From assembly GCA_027296185.1 (NCBI GenBank), contig JAPUJL010000163.1, forward strand, positions 1 through 7,552: DNA of 7,552 nucleotides, given 5' to 3'. The DNA is from SAR324 cluster bacterium (lineage in GTDB: Bacteria > SAR324 > JACQKK01). This document shows positions 1 through 6,260 of this stretch, piece by piece. The notes under the pieces are model-generated. The model saw only the letters and a list, made by a program, of their open reading frames with translations. It made no database searches and was not told the DNA's origin. The translations under genes and the position numbers were made by a program. Positions within the stretch are counted from its first letter, which is position 1, and every line of letters begins with the position of its first letter.

Positions 1-989
1 GGCAGGGGGCGATGAATCCGGCGTCTCATTGGGCCGAGGCGTTTCTGGCCACCGAGTTGGACGGCCCGCAGCGGGCGCGAATGCTCTATTTGCAGGGCCG
101 CATCCGCAAAGCCCAACGCGACCGGGAGGCCGCCGACGCGGCCTGGGCCCGGCTGGTCGAGGCGCACCCGCGGGATTTCTACGGCCTGCTGGCCAGTGGA
201 GAATCCCTGGACCGCCTCGCCGAGGCGGCGGCTCCCCCACCGGAGAATGGGGTGGCGGCCGGGGTGCCCATGACCCGGCTGCTGTGGGAGGCGGAAGCCC
301 TCCGCCGTCCCCTGGTGCTGTTCCTCATGGGTGAGCCGGAGCTGGCCGAGGCGGCGCTGCGGAAGGGATTCGACGAGCCGGCACCCGAGCCCGCCCTGTG
401 GGAGCTGGCCACCGCCCTGGGTCACCTGGGCCGCTACCACCTGATGCAAAGGGTTGCCGCCCGCTCCCTGCGCGCTGCACGGCGCGAGGGCCGCGAACCG
501 GACCAGGCGGCCCTGCGCATGGCCTATCCCCTGGCCTTCTGGGAAATCGTCGCCAACGGCGCCGGGCGCAAGCGGCTGAGCCCATACTTCGTGATGGCCG
601 TGATGCGGGAGGAAAGCCACTTTCGCGTCGACGCCGATTCGGTGGCGGGGGCCAAGGGATTGATGCAGCTCATGCCCCCCACTGCCGCCATGGTGGCCAA
701 GGAGAATGGCGTGCGGCTGGACGAGGACGCCCTGTACCGGCCCGCGGTCAATATCCGGTTGGGGACGCTTTACCTGGAGCGGCTCTACCGGCGCTTCAAG
801 GGCAACGCCATCCACACCGCGGCCAGCTATAACGCCGGCCCCACCGCCGTGCGGCGCTGGCTGCGCACCATGAAATCCCTGCCCCCCGGCGAGTTCGTCG
901 AGCGCATTCCCTACGGAGAGACGCAGCGCTACGTCAAGAAGGTGCTGGCGACCGCCGCCCTCTACCGCCGCCTCTACTCGGGGCAGTGA
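1..989 (+). CDS. slt: Soluble lytic murein transglycosylase, Slt70-like, C-terminal part (5' end off window)
   Basis: Periplasmic enzyme that cleaves the MurNAc-GlcNAc bond of peptidoglycan and leaves a 1,6-anhydro-MurNAc end. The reading frame is open from the first bases, so the ATG at 12 is probably internal; Slt proteins are usually about 600-650 residues and only about 325 are visible. Counting from that ATG, residues 1-180 are an alpha-helical region like the Slt70 superhelical ring. Residues 190-320 are the SLT (GH23) catalytic domain, with REES at 199-202 and Glu201 as the expected catalytic acid, GLMQLMP at 216-222, AASYNAGP at 270-277, and the terminal E-x-IPY-x-ET-x-x-YV motif at 297-308. 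All hallmark residues are intact, so the end of the gene looks functional. The signal peptide cannot be seen. The next gene on this strand is 452 bases away, so this gene probably ends its own transcription unit. The family call is firm; the exact paralog is less certain. Confidence 0.93.
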   Translation, partial: QGAMNPASHWAEAFLATELDGPQRARMLYLQGRIRKAQRDREAADAAWARLVEAHPRDFYGLLASGESLDRLAEAAAPPPENGVAAGVPMTRLLWEAEALRRPLVLFLMGEPELAEAALRKGFDEPAPEPALWELATALGHLGRYHLMQRVAARSLRAARREGREPDQAALRMAYPLAFWEIVANGAGRKRLSPYFVMAVMREESHFRVDADSVAGAKGLMQLMPPTAAMVAKENGVRLDEDALYRPAVNIRLGTLYLERLYRRFKGNAIHTAASYNAGPTAVRRWLRTMKSLPPGEFVERIPYGETQRYVKKVLATAALYRRLYSGQ

Positions 990-995
990 GCCTGC

Positions 996-1021
996 GCAAT
1001 GAGACTGGGCAATGAGACCGG
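996..1021. repeat. Two-copy 13-base tandem repeat
   Basis: GCAATGAGACTGG at 996-1008 is followed directly by GCAATGAGACCGG at 1009-1021, with one mismatch. It begins seven bases after the transglycosylase stop codon. It looks like a small local duplication; no function is suggested. Confidence 0.75.
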
Positions 1022-1051
1022 GCGCGATTCGCGCCGCGCCGCCCGCGCGGG
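1021..1051 (+). terminator. GC-rich hairpins after slt, possible weak terminator
   Basis: GGCGC-GATTC-GCGCC (1021-1035; the stem extends by A-T and G-C pairs inward) can form a compact stem-loop, and CCCGCGCGGG (1042-1051) is a second palindrome just downstream. The position 32 bases after the slt stop codon fits a terminator. No T-run follows, so this is not a canonical intrinsic terminator. It could equally be a Rho-dependent end or chance in GC-rich DNA. Confidence 0.25.
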
Positions 1052-1100
1052 TCTTGACAGCGGCCCGGGTGAAGGCTAAGCAAATACGTTTGATACGTGT

Positions 1101-1147
1101 CGCTTGCGCGCATGCTGAAGGAGAAGGCGGCACCGTCGGCGCAAGTG
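1101..1147. repeat. Inverted repeat in the operon leader
   Basis: CGCTTGCGC (1101-1109) pairs with GCGCAAGTG (1139-1147): nine base pairs with one G-T wobble, enclosing a 29-base loop. The loop contains the purine-rich stretch AAGGAGAAGG. As RNA this would be a stable stem; as DNA it could be a spaced operator. It lies about 300 bases before the ABC ATPase start. Confidence 0.35.
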
Positions 1148-1229
1148 ATGGGTCGCAGGCGATTGGGTGCCGTGGAGAGGCCGAATCCGGTTCGCGCATG
1201 CAGGATGTGAGCGAAAGACCCCTACCGCG

Positions 1230-1260
1230 TTGAACCGAATCCAGACCGGTTTTCTCTATT
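1230..1260 (+). promoter_or_regulatory. Weak sigma70-like promoter candidate for the ABC operon
   Basis: TTGAAC at 1230-1235 and TCTATT at 1255-1260 each match four of six consensus bases but are 19 bases apart, longer than ideal. A better -35 hexamer, TTGACA, lies at 1054-1059, but the sequence 17 bases after it (TAAGCA) is a poor -10. Either could drive the operon; neither is convincing from sequence alone. Confidence 0.2.
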
Positions 1261-1430
1261 GGCCGAAAGGGGTTGCCGGCCGGCCACCGGTCTCGGAAGC
1301 AGGGGCCAGGCGCGGTTTCGCGGGATCGACGGAACCGGCGGTGCATTCGGCCGTGAGAACCCGGTCCCGCAGGCGGCAGACCGGCCGCCCGGAACGAACC
1401 GGAAGCCCTCCGGGCACCTTACCCCCTCGC

Positions 1431-1444
1431 AAGGGAGCGTTATG
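1431..1444 (+). promoter_or_regulatory. Ribosome binding site fixing the ABC ATPase start
   Basis: AAGGGAG at 1431-1437 sits four bases before the ATG at 1442. It decides in favour of that ATG over longer upstream readings in the same frame, because residues from this Met onward match the normal beginning of an ABC nucleotide-binding domain. Confidence 0.7.
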
Positions 1445-2383
1445 ATCGAAGTCAAGGAACTGGTCAAACGGTTCGGCAACATCACCGCCGTCGACGGAAT
1501 CAGCTTCGATGTGGACAAAGGCGAGGTGCTGGGGTTTCTGGGACCCAACGGAGCCGGCAAATCGACCACGATGAAGATGATCACCTGCTTCCTCGCGCCC
1601 ACCTCCGGCACGGTGATCGTGGGGGGCAAGGACATCCTGGAAGATCCCCTCGCCGTGCGCCGGCAGATCGGCTACCTGCCCGAGAGCGCCCCCTCTTACC
1701 CCGAGATGACCGTGTTGGAGTTTCTCCGCTTCATGGCGGAAATGCGCAGCATCCCCCGGGGCGAGATCGGGGGCCGCATCGAGGAGATCCTCGCCACGAC
1801 GGGCCTGGAGGAGGTGCGGCACCAAATCATCGAAACCCTCTCCAAGGGCTACCGGCAGCGCACCTGCTTCGCCCAGGCGCTGTTGCACGACCCCGAGGTG
1901 CTGATTCTGGACGAGCCCACCGACGGTCTGGACCCCAATCAGAAGCACGAGGTGCGGGAACTGATCAAGCGCATGCGGCACGAAAAGACCATCATCCTCT
2001 CCACCCACATCCTTGAGGAGATGGAGGCGGTCTGCAGCCGGGCGGTGATCATCGCCCAGGGGAAGATCGTCGCGGACGGCACGCCGGCGGAGTTGGCGGC
2101 CAAGTCCCGCTATCACAACGCCGTCACCGTGCGCACCCGAGACCCCCAGGCTGCGGCGCTGCGCGAAAAGCTGCAGCTGATCGGTGGGGTCAACGAGGTC
2201 GAATTCACCCCCGGCCAGGATGGCGGACCGGCCTCCTTCACGCTGTTCTCGGAAAACAACCGCCCCATCCTCCCCGACGTAACCAAGTTTCTGGAGACGC
2301 ACGACGTGGCCGTGGAGGAGATTTTCGCGGAACGGGGGCGGGTGGACGAGGTGTTCCGCAACGTAACCCAGCCGGTGGCCTGA
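1442..2383 (+). CDS. ABC-2 type transporter ATP-binding protein, GldA-like
   Basis: Cytoplasmic ATPase of an ABC-2 type system, 313 residues. All nucleotide-binding motifs are present: Walker A GPNGAGKST (34-42), signature LSKGYRQR (133-140), Walker B VLILDE (153-158), D-loop DGLDP (161-165) and the switch histidine of STH (His189). The Q-loop position reads GYLPE (77-81), with Glu81 where most ABC proteins have Gln; as I recall, this is common in the GldA/CcmA-like branch. After about residue 210 there is a C-terminal extension of about 100 residues, as in GldA and other ABC-2 ATPases. It heads a co-directional operon: permease, GldG-like and DUF4340 genes follow. The order ATPase-permease-GldG supports the GldA assignment over a drug or natural-product exporter. 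The ABC call is certain; the subfamily is strongly supported by neighbours. The substrate is unknown, and gliding should not be assumed. Confidence 0.93.
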   Translation: MIEVKELVKRFGNITAVDGISFDVDKGEVLGFLGPNGAGKSTTMKMITCFLAPTSGTVIVGGKDILEDPLAVRRQIGYLPESAPSYPEMTVLEFLRFMAEMRSIPRGEIGGRIEEILATTGLEEVRHQIIETLSKGYRQRTCFAQALLHDPEVLILDEPTDGLDPNQKHEVRELIKRMRHEKTIILSTHILEEMEAVCSRAVIIAQGKIVADGTPAELAAKSRYHNAVTVRTRDPQAAALREKLQLIGGVNEVEFTPGQDGGPASFTLFSENNRPILPDVTKFLETHDVAVEEIFAERGRVDEVFRNVTQPVA

Positions 2384-2397
2384 GGCCGCGGGCCTTT
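2383..2397 (+). terminator. Small hairpin just after the ATPase gene
   Basis: AGGCC (2383-2387), loop GCG and GGCCT (2391-2395), followed by TT, form a five-base-pair stem that begins in the stop codon of the ATPase gene. It is too weak to be a clear terminator, but lies in the longest gap inside the operon (69 bases), where partial termination or RNA processing could set the ratio of ATPase to membrane subunits. Confidence 0.2.
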
Positions 2398-2452
2398 CCG
2401 GATCGCCGAGCGCACGTTGCCCATCGGGCCGAAGGAACCAGAGACAGGAGCC

Positions 2453-3187
2453 ATGAACGGACTGATTCCGATCGTCAAACGGGAATTGCTGAGCTACTTC
2501 CGCTCGCCCGTCGCGTACATCTTCATCATCATCTTCCTCATTTCCACCGCGGGTGCCACTTGGTTTCTCGGCAGCTTCTACCAGTCCAATCAGTCCAGCC
2601 TGGATCCCTTCTTCTTTTTTCACCCCTGGCTCTACCTGTTCCTGATCCCGGCGGTGGGCATGCGGTTGTGGGCGGAGGACCGACGCTCGGGCACCATCGA
2701 GCTGCTGCTGACCCTGCCGGTGAACCTGTTGACGGCGGTGCTCGGCAAGTTCCTCGCCGCGTGGCTGTTCGTGGGCATCGCGCTGGCGCTCACCTTTCCC
2801 ATGGCCGCCACGGTCTATTATCTGGGGAGCCCCGACACCGGGCTGGTCGTGACGGGCTACCTGGGCAGCTTCCTGATGGCCGGGTCGTATCTGGCCATCG
2901 CCTGCTTCACCTCTTCCATGACCAAGAACCAGGTCATCAGCTTCGTGCTGGGCTTTTTCATCTGCCTGATCCTGGTGTTGCTCGGCTGGGGTTTTCTGCA
3001 GGCGCTGCTGGTCAACGTGTTCCCGGTCTGGCTGGCGGACGCCATTACTTTCTTCAGCTTCTCCAGCCACTTCGAGGGGTTCCACCGGGGCCTCATCGAC
3101 TCCCGTGACGTGATCTACTTCCTCTCCATCATCGGCTTCATGCTGTTCGCCACGGTGATCGTCCTGGAACACCGCAAGGCGTCTTAA
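2453..3187 (+). CDS. ABC-2 type permease, GldF-like
   Basis: Inner-membrane subunit of the transporter, 244 residues. I start at the ATG at 2453, preceded closely by AGGAG (2446-2450, only two bases away). A TTG at 2417 in frame has no ribosome binding site, and its 12 extra residues are unlike the family. The protein begins with the usual cytoplasmic MNGLIPIVKREL segment followed by about six hydrophobic helices, at roughly residues 20-40, 56-72, 94-118, 130-152, 162-184 and 218-238. The stretch after helix 2, AEDRRSGTIELLLTLP (74-89), is the typical ABC-2 coupling region expected to contact the ATPase. Length and topology match small ABC-2 permeases such as GldF and NosY-type proteins. Only one permease gene is present, so the membrane part is probably a homodimer. 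It lies 69 bases after the ATPase and 12 bases before the GldG-like gene. Confidence 0.9.
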   Translation: MNGLIPIVKRELLSYFRSPVAYIFIIIFLISTAGATWFLGSFYQSNQSSLDPFFFFHPWLYLFLIPAVGMRLWAEDRRSGTIELLLTLPVNLLTAVLGKFLAAWLFVGIALALTFPMAATVYYLGSPDTGLVVTGYLGSFLMAGSYLAIACFTSSMTKNQVISFVLGFFICLILVLLGWGFLQALLVNVFPVWLADAITFFSFSSHFEGFHRGLIDSRDVIYFLSIIGFMLFATVIVLEHRKAS

Positions 3188-3199
3188 CCGGAGTTTTGC

Positions 3200-5113
3200 A
3201 TGAATCCCCGCAGTAGCTGGATCAAGAAACTGCTCGTCTCCTCCACGGGCGCGCTGTTGCTGCTCGTCTCCCTGGTCGCCCTGAACTACCTGGCGGGCCT
3301 GGTGCCGCTGCGGCTGGACATCACCGAGGAGGGGCTCTACACCCTCTCCGACGGGAGCAAGCGCATCCTCTCCAACCTCGATGGGCAGGTGACGATCAAG
3401 TATTACTACTCCGAGAGCCTGGCCAACGCCCCGCTGCAGGTGAAGAACTATGCCCGCAAGGTGCGCGAGCTGCTGGACGAGTACGAGAACGCGGCCGGGG
3501 GAGACGTGACCCTCGAGGTCTACGATCCCCAGCCCGACACCGAGGAGGAGGAGTGGGCCTTCAAGTACGGCCTGCAGCGCATCGCCCTGCCCGACGCCAG
3601 TAACCTGTACTTCGGCATGGTCGTCCTATCCGAGCAGCGCGAGATCGCGGTGCCCTTCTTCGACCCGCGCCGGGAGAAATTTCTCGAGTACGACATCTCC
3701 GAGACGATCGCGCGGGTGACCGCCAAGTCCCAGCCCGCCCTGGGGATTCTCGCGTTCCTCAACGTATCCGGCGGGCAGGCCTCACCCTTGCAGCCCCGCG
3801 AGCCGGAGTGGGCGTTCATGGGCGAGCTGAAGAAAATTTATAAGGTTGAGCTCCTGCTTCCGAACTTGACGAAAATCCCGGAGCACATCGACCTGTTGAT
3901 GATCATCCACCCCAAGTTCCTCCCCTCCAACGTCACCTACGCCATCGATCAATTCGTCATGCGTGGGGGCCGGCTGATGATCTTCGCCGATGCCAACGCC
4001 CGCACCGACCGGCAGGAACTGGAAAAACAGCAGGGCATCCGCTTTACCTACAGTTCCATTCCGGACCTGTTCGAGGGGTGGGGGTTGGTCTTCGACAAAA
4101 CCAAGATCGTCGGTGACCGGCGATTGGCCACCCGCGTCAACACCCAAAGCCAGGGCATCGTGGATTTCCCGCTCTGGGTGAGCTTCCGTGGCGACCGCAT
4201 CAACCGGGATTCGGTGATCACCAGCCAACTGGAAGAGGTCACGTTCATGGACGGTGGCTTCTTCGAGCCGGCGGAGGACTTCCGCTATACCTTCACGCCC
4301 CTGCTCACGTCTTCCTCGGATTCGGGCACCATTGACAATTTCATGGCCCAGATGGCCGGCCCGATCGATATCTCCCGTACCCTGGAGGTGGACGGCAAGG
4401 AGCGGGTGATGGCCGCCCTGATTACCGGCACGTTCGAGACGGTCTTTCCCAACGGGCCCCGGAAAACGCAGCAGGAACTGGCCGGCGACCCCGGGACGGC
4501 GCCAGAGGATGCGGCGGGTCCGCCCGAGGGACACCTGGACCGAGTCGAGCAGGAAAACTCGATCATGGTCGTGGGCGACGCGGATTTCATGCACGATCAA
4601 TTCTCCGTGCAGCGGGTGAGCCTGTTCGGGCGCCCCATCATTCAGCCGATCAACGACAACCTGATCTTCCTGCTCAACGCCGTGGAGTTCATGTCCGGCA
4701 GCCGGGACCTGATCGATATTCGCTCCCGTGGCACTTTCTCGCGGCCTTTCACCACCGTGTTGGATCTGCAGCAGGCCGCCCAGGAAAAATATCAGCAGCA
4801 GGAAAAACAACTGAGCGATCAGCTGGAGCAGGTACGGGAGCGCCTATCTAAACTGGAAACCGCCCAGGGCGAGGAGGGAAACCAGCGGGTGATCCTCACG
4901 CCGGAAATCCTGGCGGAAGTGGAGCAGTTCCGCGAGGAGGAGCGGCGCACCCAGAAGGCGCTGCGCGAAGTGCGCAAGGTGCTGTGGCAGGACATCGAAA
5001 ACCTGGGGCGGACGCTGCTGGCGCTCAATCTGCTGGCGGTGCCGCTCCTGGTGGCGATTATCGGGTTTGCCGGTTACTACCGGAGAGTCAAACGTAGCGG
5101 AGGCCGGAATTGA
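3200..5113 (+). CDS. GldG-like ABC auxiliary protein, doubly membrane-anchored
   Basis: 637 residues. ATG at 3200 follows CCGGAG (3188-3193) by six bases. The layout is a short basic N-terminus, a transmembrane helix at about 11-34, the family-typical R-L-D-I-T-E-E-G-L-Y-T-L-S segment (38-50), and a large soluble part expected in the periplasm. That part includes YYYSES (68-73), YDPQPD (108-113) and MVVGDADF (456-463). A Pro/Ala/Gly/Glu-rich linker (about 418-450) precedes the last conserved block. Residues about 522-602 are rich in Gln, Glu, Leu and Arg and should form a coiled coil, followed by a second transmembrane helix (about 605-625) and a basic tail. This matches the GldG/ABC_transp_aux family, whose N-terminal domain is related to the GIFT domain shared with eukaryotic IFT52. 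Both ends should be cytoplasmic. It probably forms a complex with the preceding ATPase and permease; the biochemical role is unknown for the family. Confidence 0.88.
   Translation: MNPRSSWIKKLLVSSTGALLLLVSLVALNYLAGLVPLRLDITEEGLYTLSDGSKRILSNLDGQVTIKYYYSESLANAPLQVKNYARKVRELLDEYENAAGGDVTLEVYDPQPDTEEEEWAFKYGLQRIALPDASNLYFGMVVLSEQREIAVPFFDPRREKFLEYDISETIARVTAKSQPALGILAFLNVSGGQASPLQPREPEWAFMGELKKIYKVELLLPNLTKIPEHIDLLMIIHPKFLPSNVTYAIDQFVMRGGRLMIFADANARTDRQELEKQQGIRFTYSSIPDLFEGWGLVFDKTKIVGDRRLATRVNTQSQGIVDFPLWVSFRGDRINRDSVITSQLEEVTFMDGGFFEPAEDFRYTFTPLLTSSSDSGTIDNFMAQMAGPIDISRTLEVDGKERVMAALITGTFETVFPNGPRKTQQELAGDPGTAPEDAAGPPEGHLDRVEQENSIMVVGDADFMHDQFSVQRVSLFGRPIIQPINDNLIFLLNAVEFMSGSRDLIDIRSRGTFSRPFTTVLDLQQAAQEKYQQQEKQLSDQLEQVRERLSKLETAQGEEGNQRVILTPEILAEVEQFREEERRTQKALREVRKVLWQDIENLGRTLLALNLLAVPLLVAIIGFAGYYRRVKRSGGRN
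5099..5113 (+). promoter_or_regulatory. Ribosome binding site and TTGA stop/start overlap
   Basis: GGAGG at 5099-5103 lies six bases before TTG at 5110-5112. The TTG shares bases with the TGA stop (5111-5113) of the GldG-like gene, giving a four-base overlap. The ideal ribosome binding site supports TTG as the real start and suggests translational coupling. Confidence 0.8.
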
Positions 5114-6222
5114 AGCTAAAAACCATAGCCATCGCGACGGGTGCCCTGCTCGCCGTCGCCGTTCTGGTGGCGCTGCTGCGCGACCCGGGTGGCGAGCGGC
5201 GGGAAGTGGGGCGCTCCGGGCAGCCGGTGCTCCTGCCCGAGCACATGGAGAACGTGGCCAAGTTCCGCTTCGAAAACGGCGAGGACACCGCCACGATCCG
5301 CAGTGCCGAACGGGGGTGGGTCATCGAGGAGGAGTTCGATTTCCCCGTCGAGCAGAGGTTCTTGCGCCAATTCCTGCTCAAGCTCTCGGAGCTGCGGCTG
5401 GAGCGGCGGATCACGGACAAGCCGGAGGTCTTCCCGGAGTTGGGCGTGCTGCGCCCTTCGGAGACCGGCGGCAAGCGGGAGGAGAACCGCACCGGCATCG
5501 AATTCACCGTGATCGACGCGGACGGCGAGGCGGCTTTCCGCGCCGTGTTCGGCAACCGGCGGCGCAGCGCCGAACAGGGCGGCGCACAGGCAGGGGTCAG
5601 CGGATCGGGGGGCATGTACATGCGCGACCTAGCCGACGATACGGTCTACATCATCTCCGGGGCCCCGCGCATTTTCACCAAGTCCCGGGAATGGATTAAG
5701 GCGGTCATCCTGGATTTCAAGGCCAAGAAGGACCTGAAGCGGTTTCGCATCCAGCGGGCAAACGGCGAGGTGATCGCCGTGGAGCGGATCGGCGAGCCGC
5801 CTGAGGAAGTGGACTTCAAGACCAAGGTCGATTGGCGGCTGGACGGCGTGGAGGACATTTCACGCCTCGATCAGCGGGTGATCCTGGAAATCGCCAAGGG
5901 GCTGGGCGACCTCTTCCTGGTGCGGGTGTCCGATCCCTCACTCTCGCCGAAAGAGACCGGCCGGGAACGGATTGCGGTGGTGAACATCGAGCTGTTCGAC
6001 CGGCGCCACTTCACGGTCACGCTCGGCGAGGAGCTCGATACCGAGGATTTCCGGCAACTGACCATCGAAGCCACCCTCGATCCCTCCGTCGACGATCCGG
6101 AATTGCGGAAGGAAACCGAGGAGTTCAACCGAATCTACAAGGGCCGGATCTTCGTGGTGCACAGCTGGGTGGCCACCCGCATCCTTCCTGACCGGGAGGA
6201 GTACTTCATCGAGGAAGGCTAG
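5110..6222 (+). CDS. DUF4340 domain-containing membrane-anchored protein
   Basis: 370 residues starting at TTG, with a strong GGAGG upstream and a four-base overlap with the previous gene. A basic MKLK start and a hydrophobic helix at about 5-23, with no lipobox cysteine, look like an uncleaved N-terminal anchor or signal peptide, placing the rest outside the cytoplasm. The body has the DUF4340 pattern: repeated units with GWVIEEEFDFPVE (about 69-81), a helix with spaced leucines (L-L-K-L-S-E-L-R-L), and beta-rich blocks such as MYMRDLADDTVYIIS (about 169-183). A Gly/Arg/Ser/Gln-rich stretch at about 148-168 looks like a flexible linker. DUF4340 genes commonly follow GldG-like genes in bacterial operons, so a structural or accessory role in the same complex is likely. 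No catalytic motif is visible. Family assignment rests on recalled pattern and gene order. Confidence 0.8.
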   Translation: MKLKTIAIATGALLAVAVLVALLRDPGGERREVGRSGQPVLLPEHMENVAKFRFENGEDTATIRSAERGWVIEEEFDFPVEQRFLRQFLLKLSELRLERRITDKPEVFPELGVLRPSETGGKREENRTGIEFTVIDADGEAAFRAVFGNRRRSAEQGGAQAGVSGSGGMYMRDLADDTVYIISGAPRIFTKSREWIKAVILDFKAKKDLKRFRIQRANGEVIAVERIGEPPEEVDFKTKVDWRLDGVEDISRLDQRVILEIAKGLGDLFLVRVSDPSLSPKETGRERIAVVNIELFDRRHFTVTLGEELDTEDFRQLTIEATLDPSVDDPELRKETEEFNRIYKGRIFVVHSWVATRILPDREEYFIEEG

Positions 6223-6260
6223 GGGCGGCCGGGCAGGAGACTCAGACGGGAGCACGATCC

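Larger units (their letters stand above)
990..1441. other. Intergenic control region without a credible gene
   Basis: This stretch separates the transglycosylase from the ABC operon. An open frame at 1012-1233 would give 73 residues, but it is Arg/Ala/Gly-rich, lacks a Shine-Dalgarno sequence and resembles nothing I know, so I do not call it. The frame of the ABC ATPase extends upstream to about 1259, but that extension is low-complexity and the ATG at 1442 has a good ribosome binding site. The region holds a 13-base tandem repeat (996-1021), short GC-rich palindromes (1021-1035, 1042-1051, 1275-1284), a 9-base-pair inverted repeat (1101-1109 with 1139-1147), and a 9-base direct repeat CGCGCATGC at 1107-1115 and 1193-1201. 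It most likely carries the end of the slt transcript and the promoter and leader of the operon. No tRNA or known riboswitch is recognisable. Confidence 0.6.

Noticed and set aside
1054..1082. Sigma70 promoter from TTGACA with TAAGCA 17 bases later
   Set aside because: The -35 hexamer is perfect, but the -10 matches only the first two consensus positions, so it is mentioned only as a weak alternative.
1012..1233. A 73-codon open frame in the intergenic region
   Set aside because: No Shine-Dalgarno sequence, composition typical of random GC-rich sequence, and the start lies inside the tandem repeat.
1259..1441. N-terminal extension of the ABC ATPase by 61 residues
   Set aside because: It would need a TTG start without a ribosome binding site. 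The extra residues are unlike the family, while the ATG at 1442 has a good ribosome binding site and a normal ABC beginning.
1256..3172. A 638-codon open frame on the minus strand opposite the ATPase and permease genes
   Set aside because: It lies antisense to two genes with complete family motifs. Its translation is rich in His, Asp, Gln, Gly and Arg with no recognisable domain, as expected for the reverse of GC-rich coding DNA where stop codons are rare.
3782..4810. A 342-codon minus-strand open frame opposite the GldG-like gene
   Set aside because: Same explanation: His/Asp/Glu-rich composition, no motif, no ribosome binding site, and full overlap with a well-supported gene.
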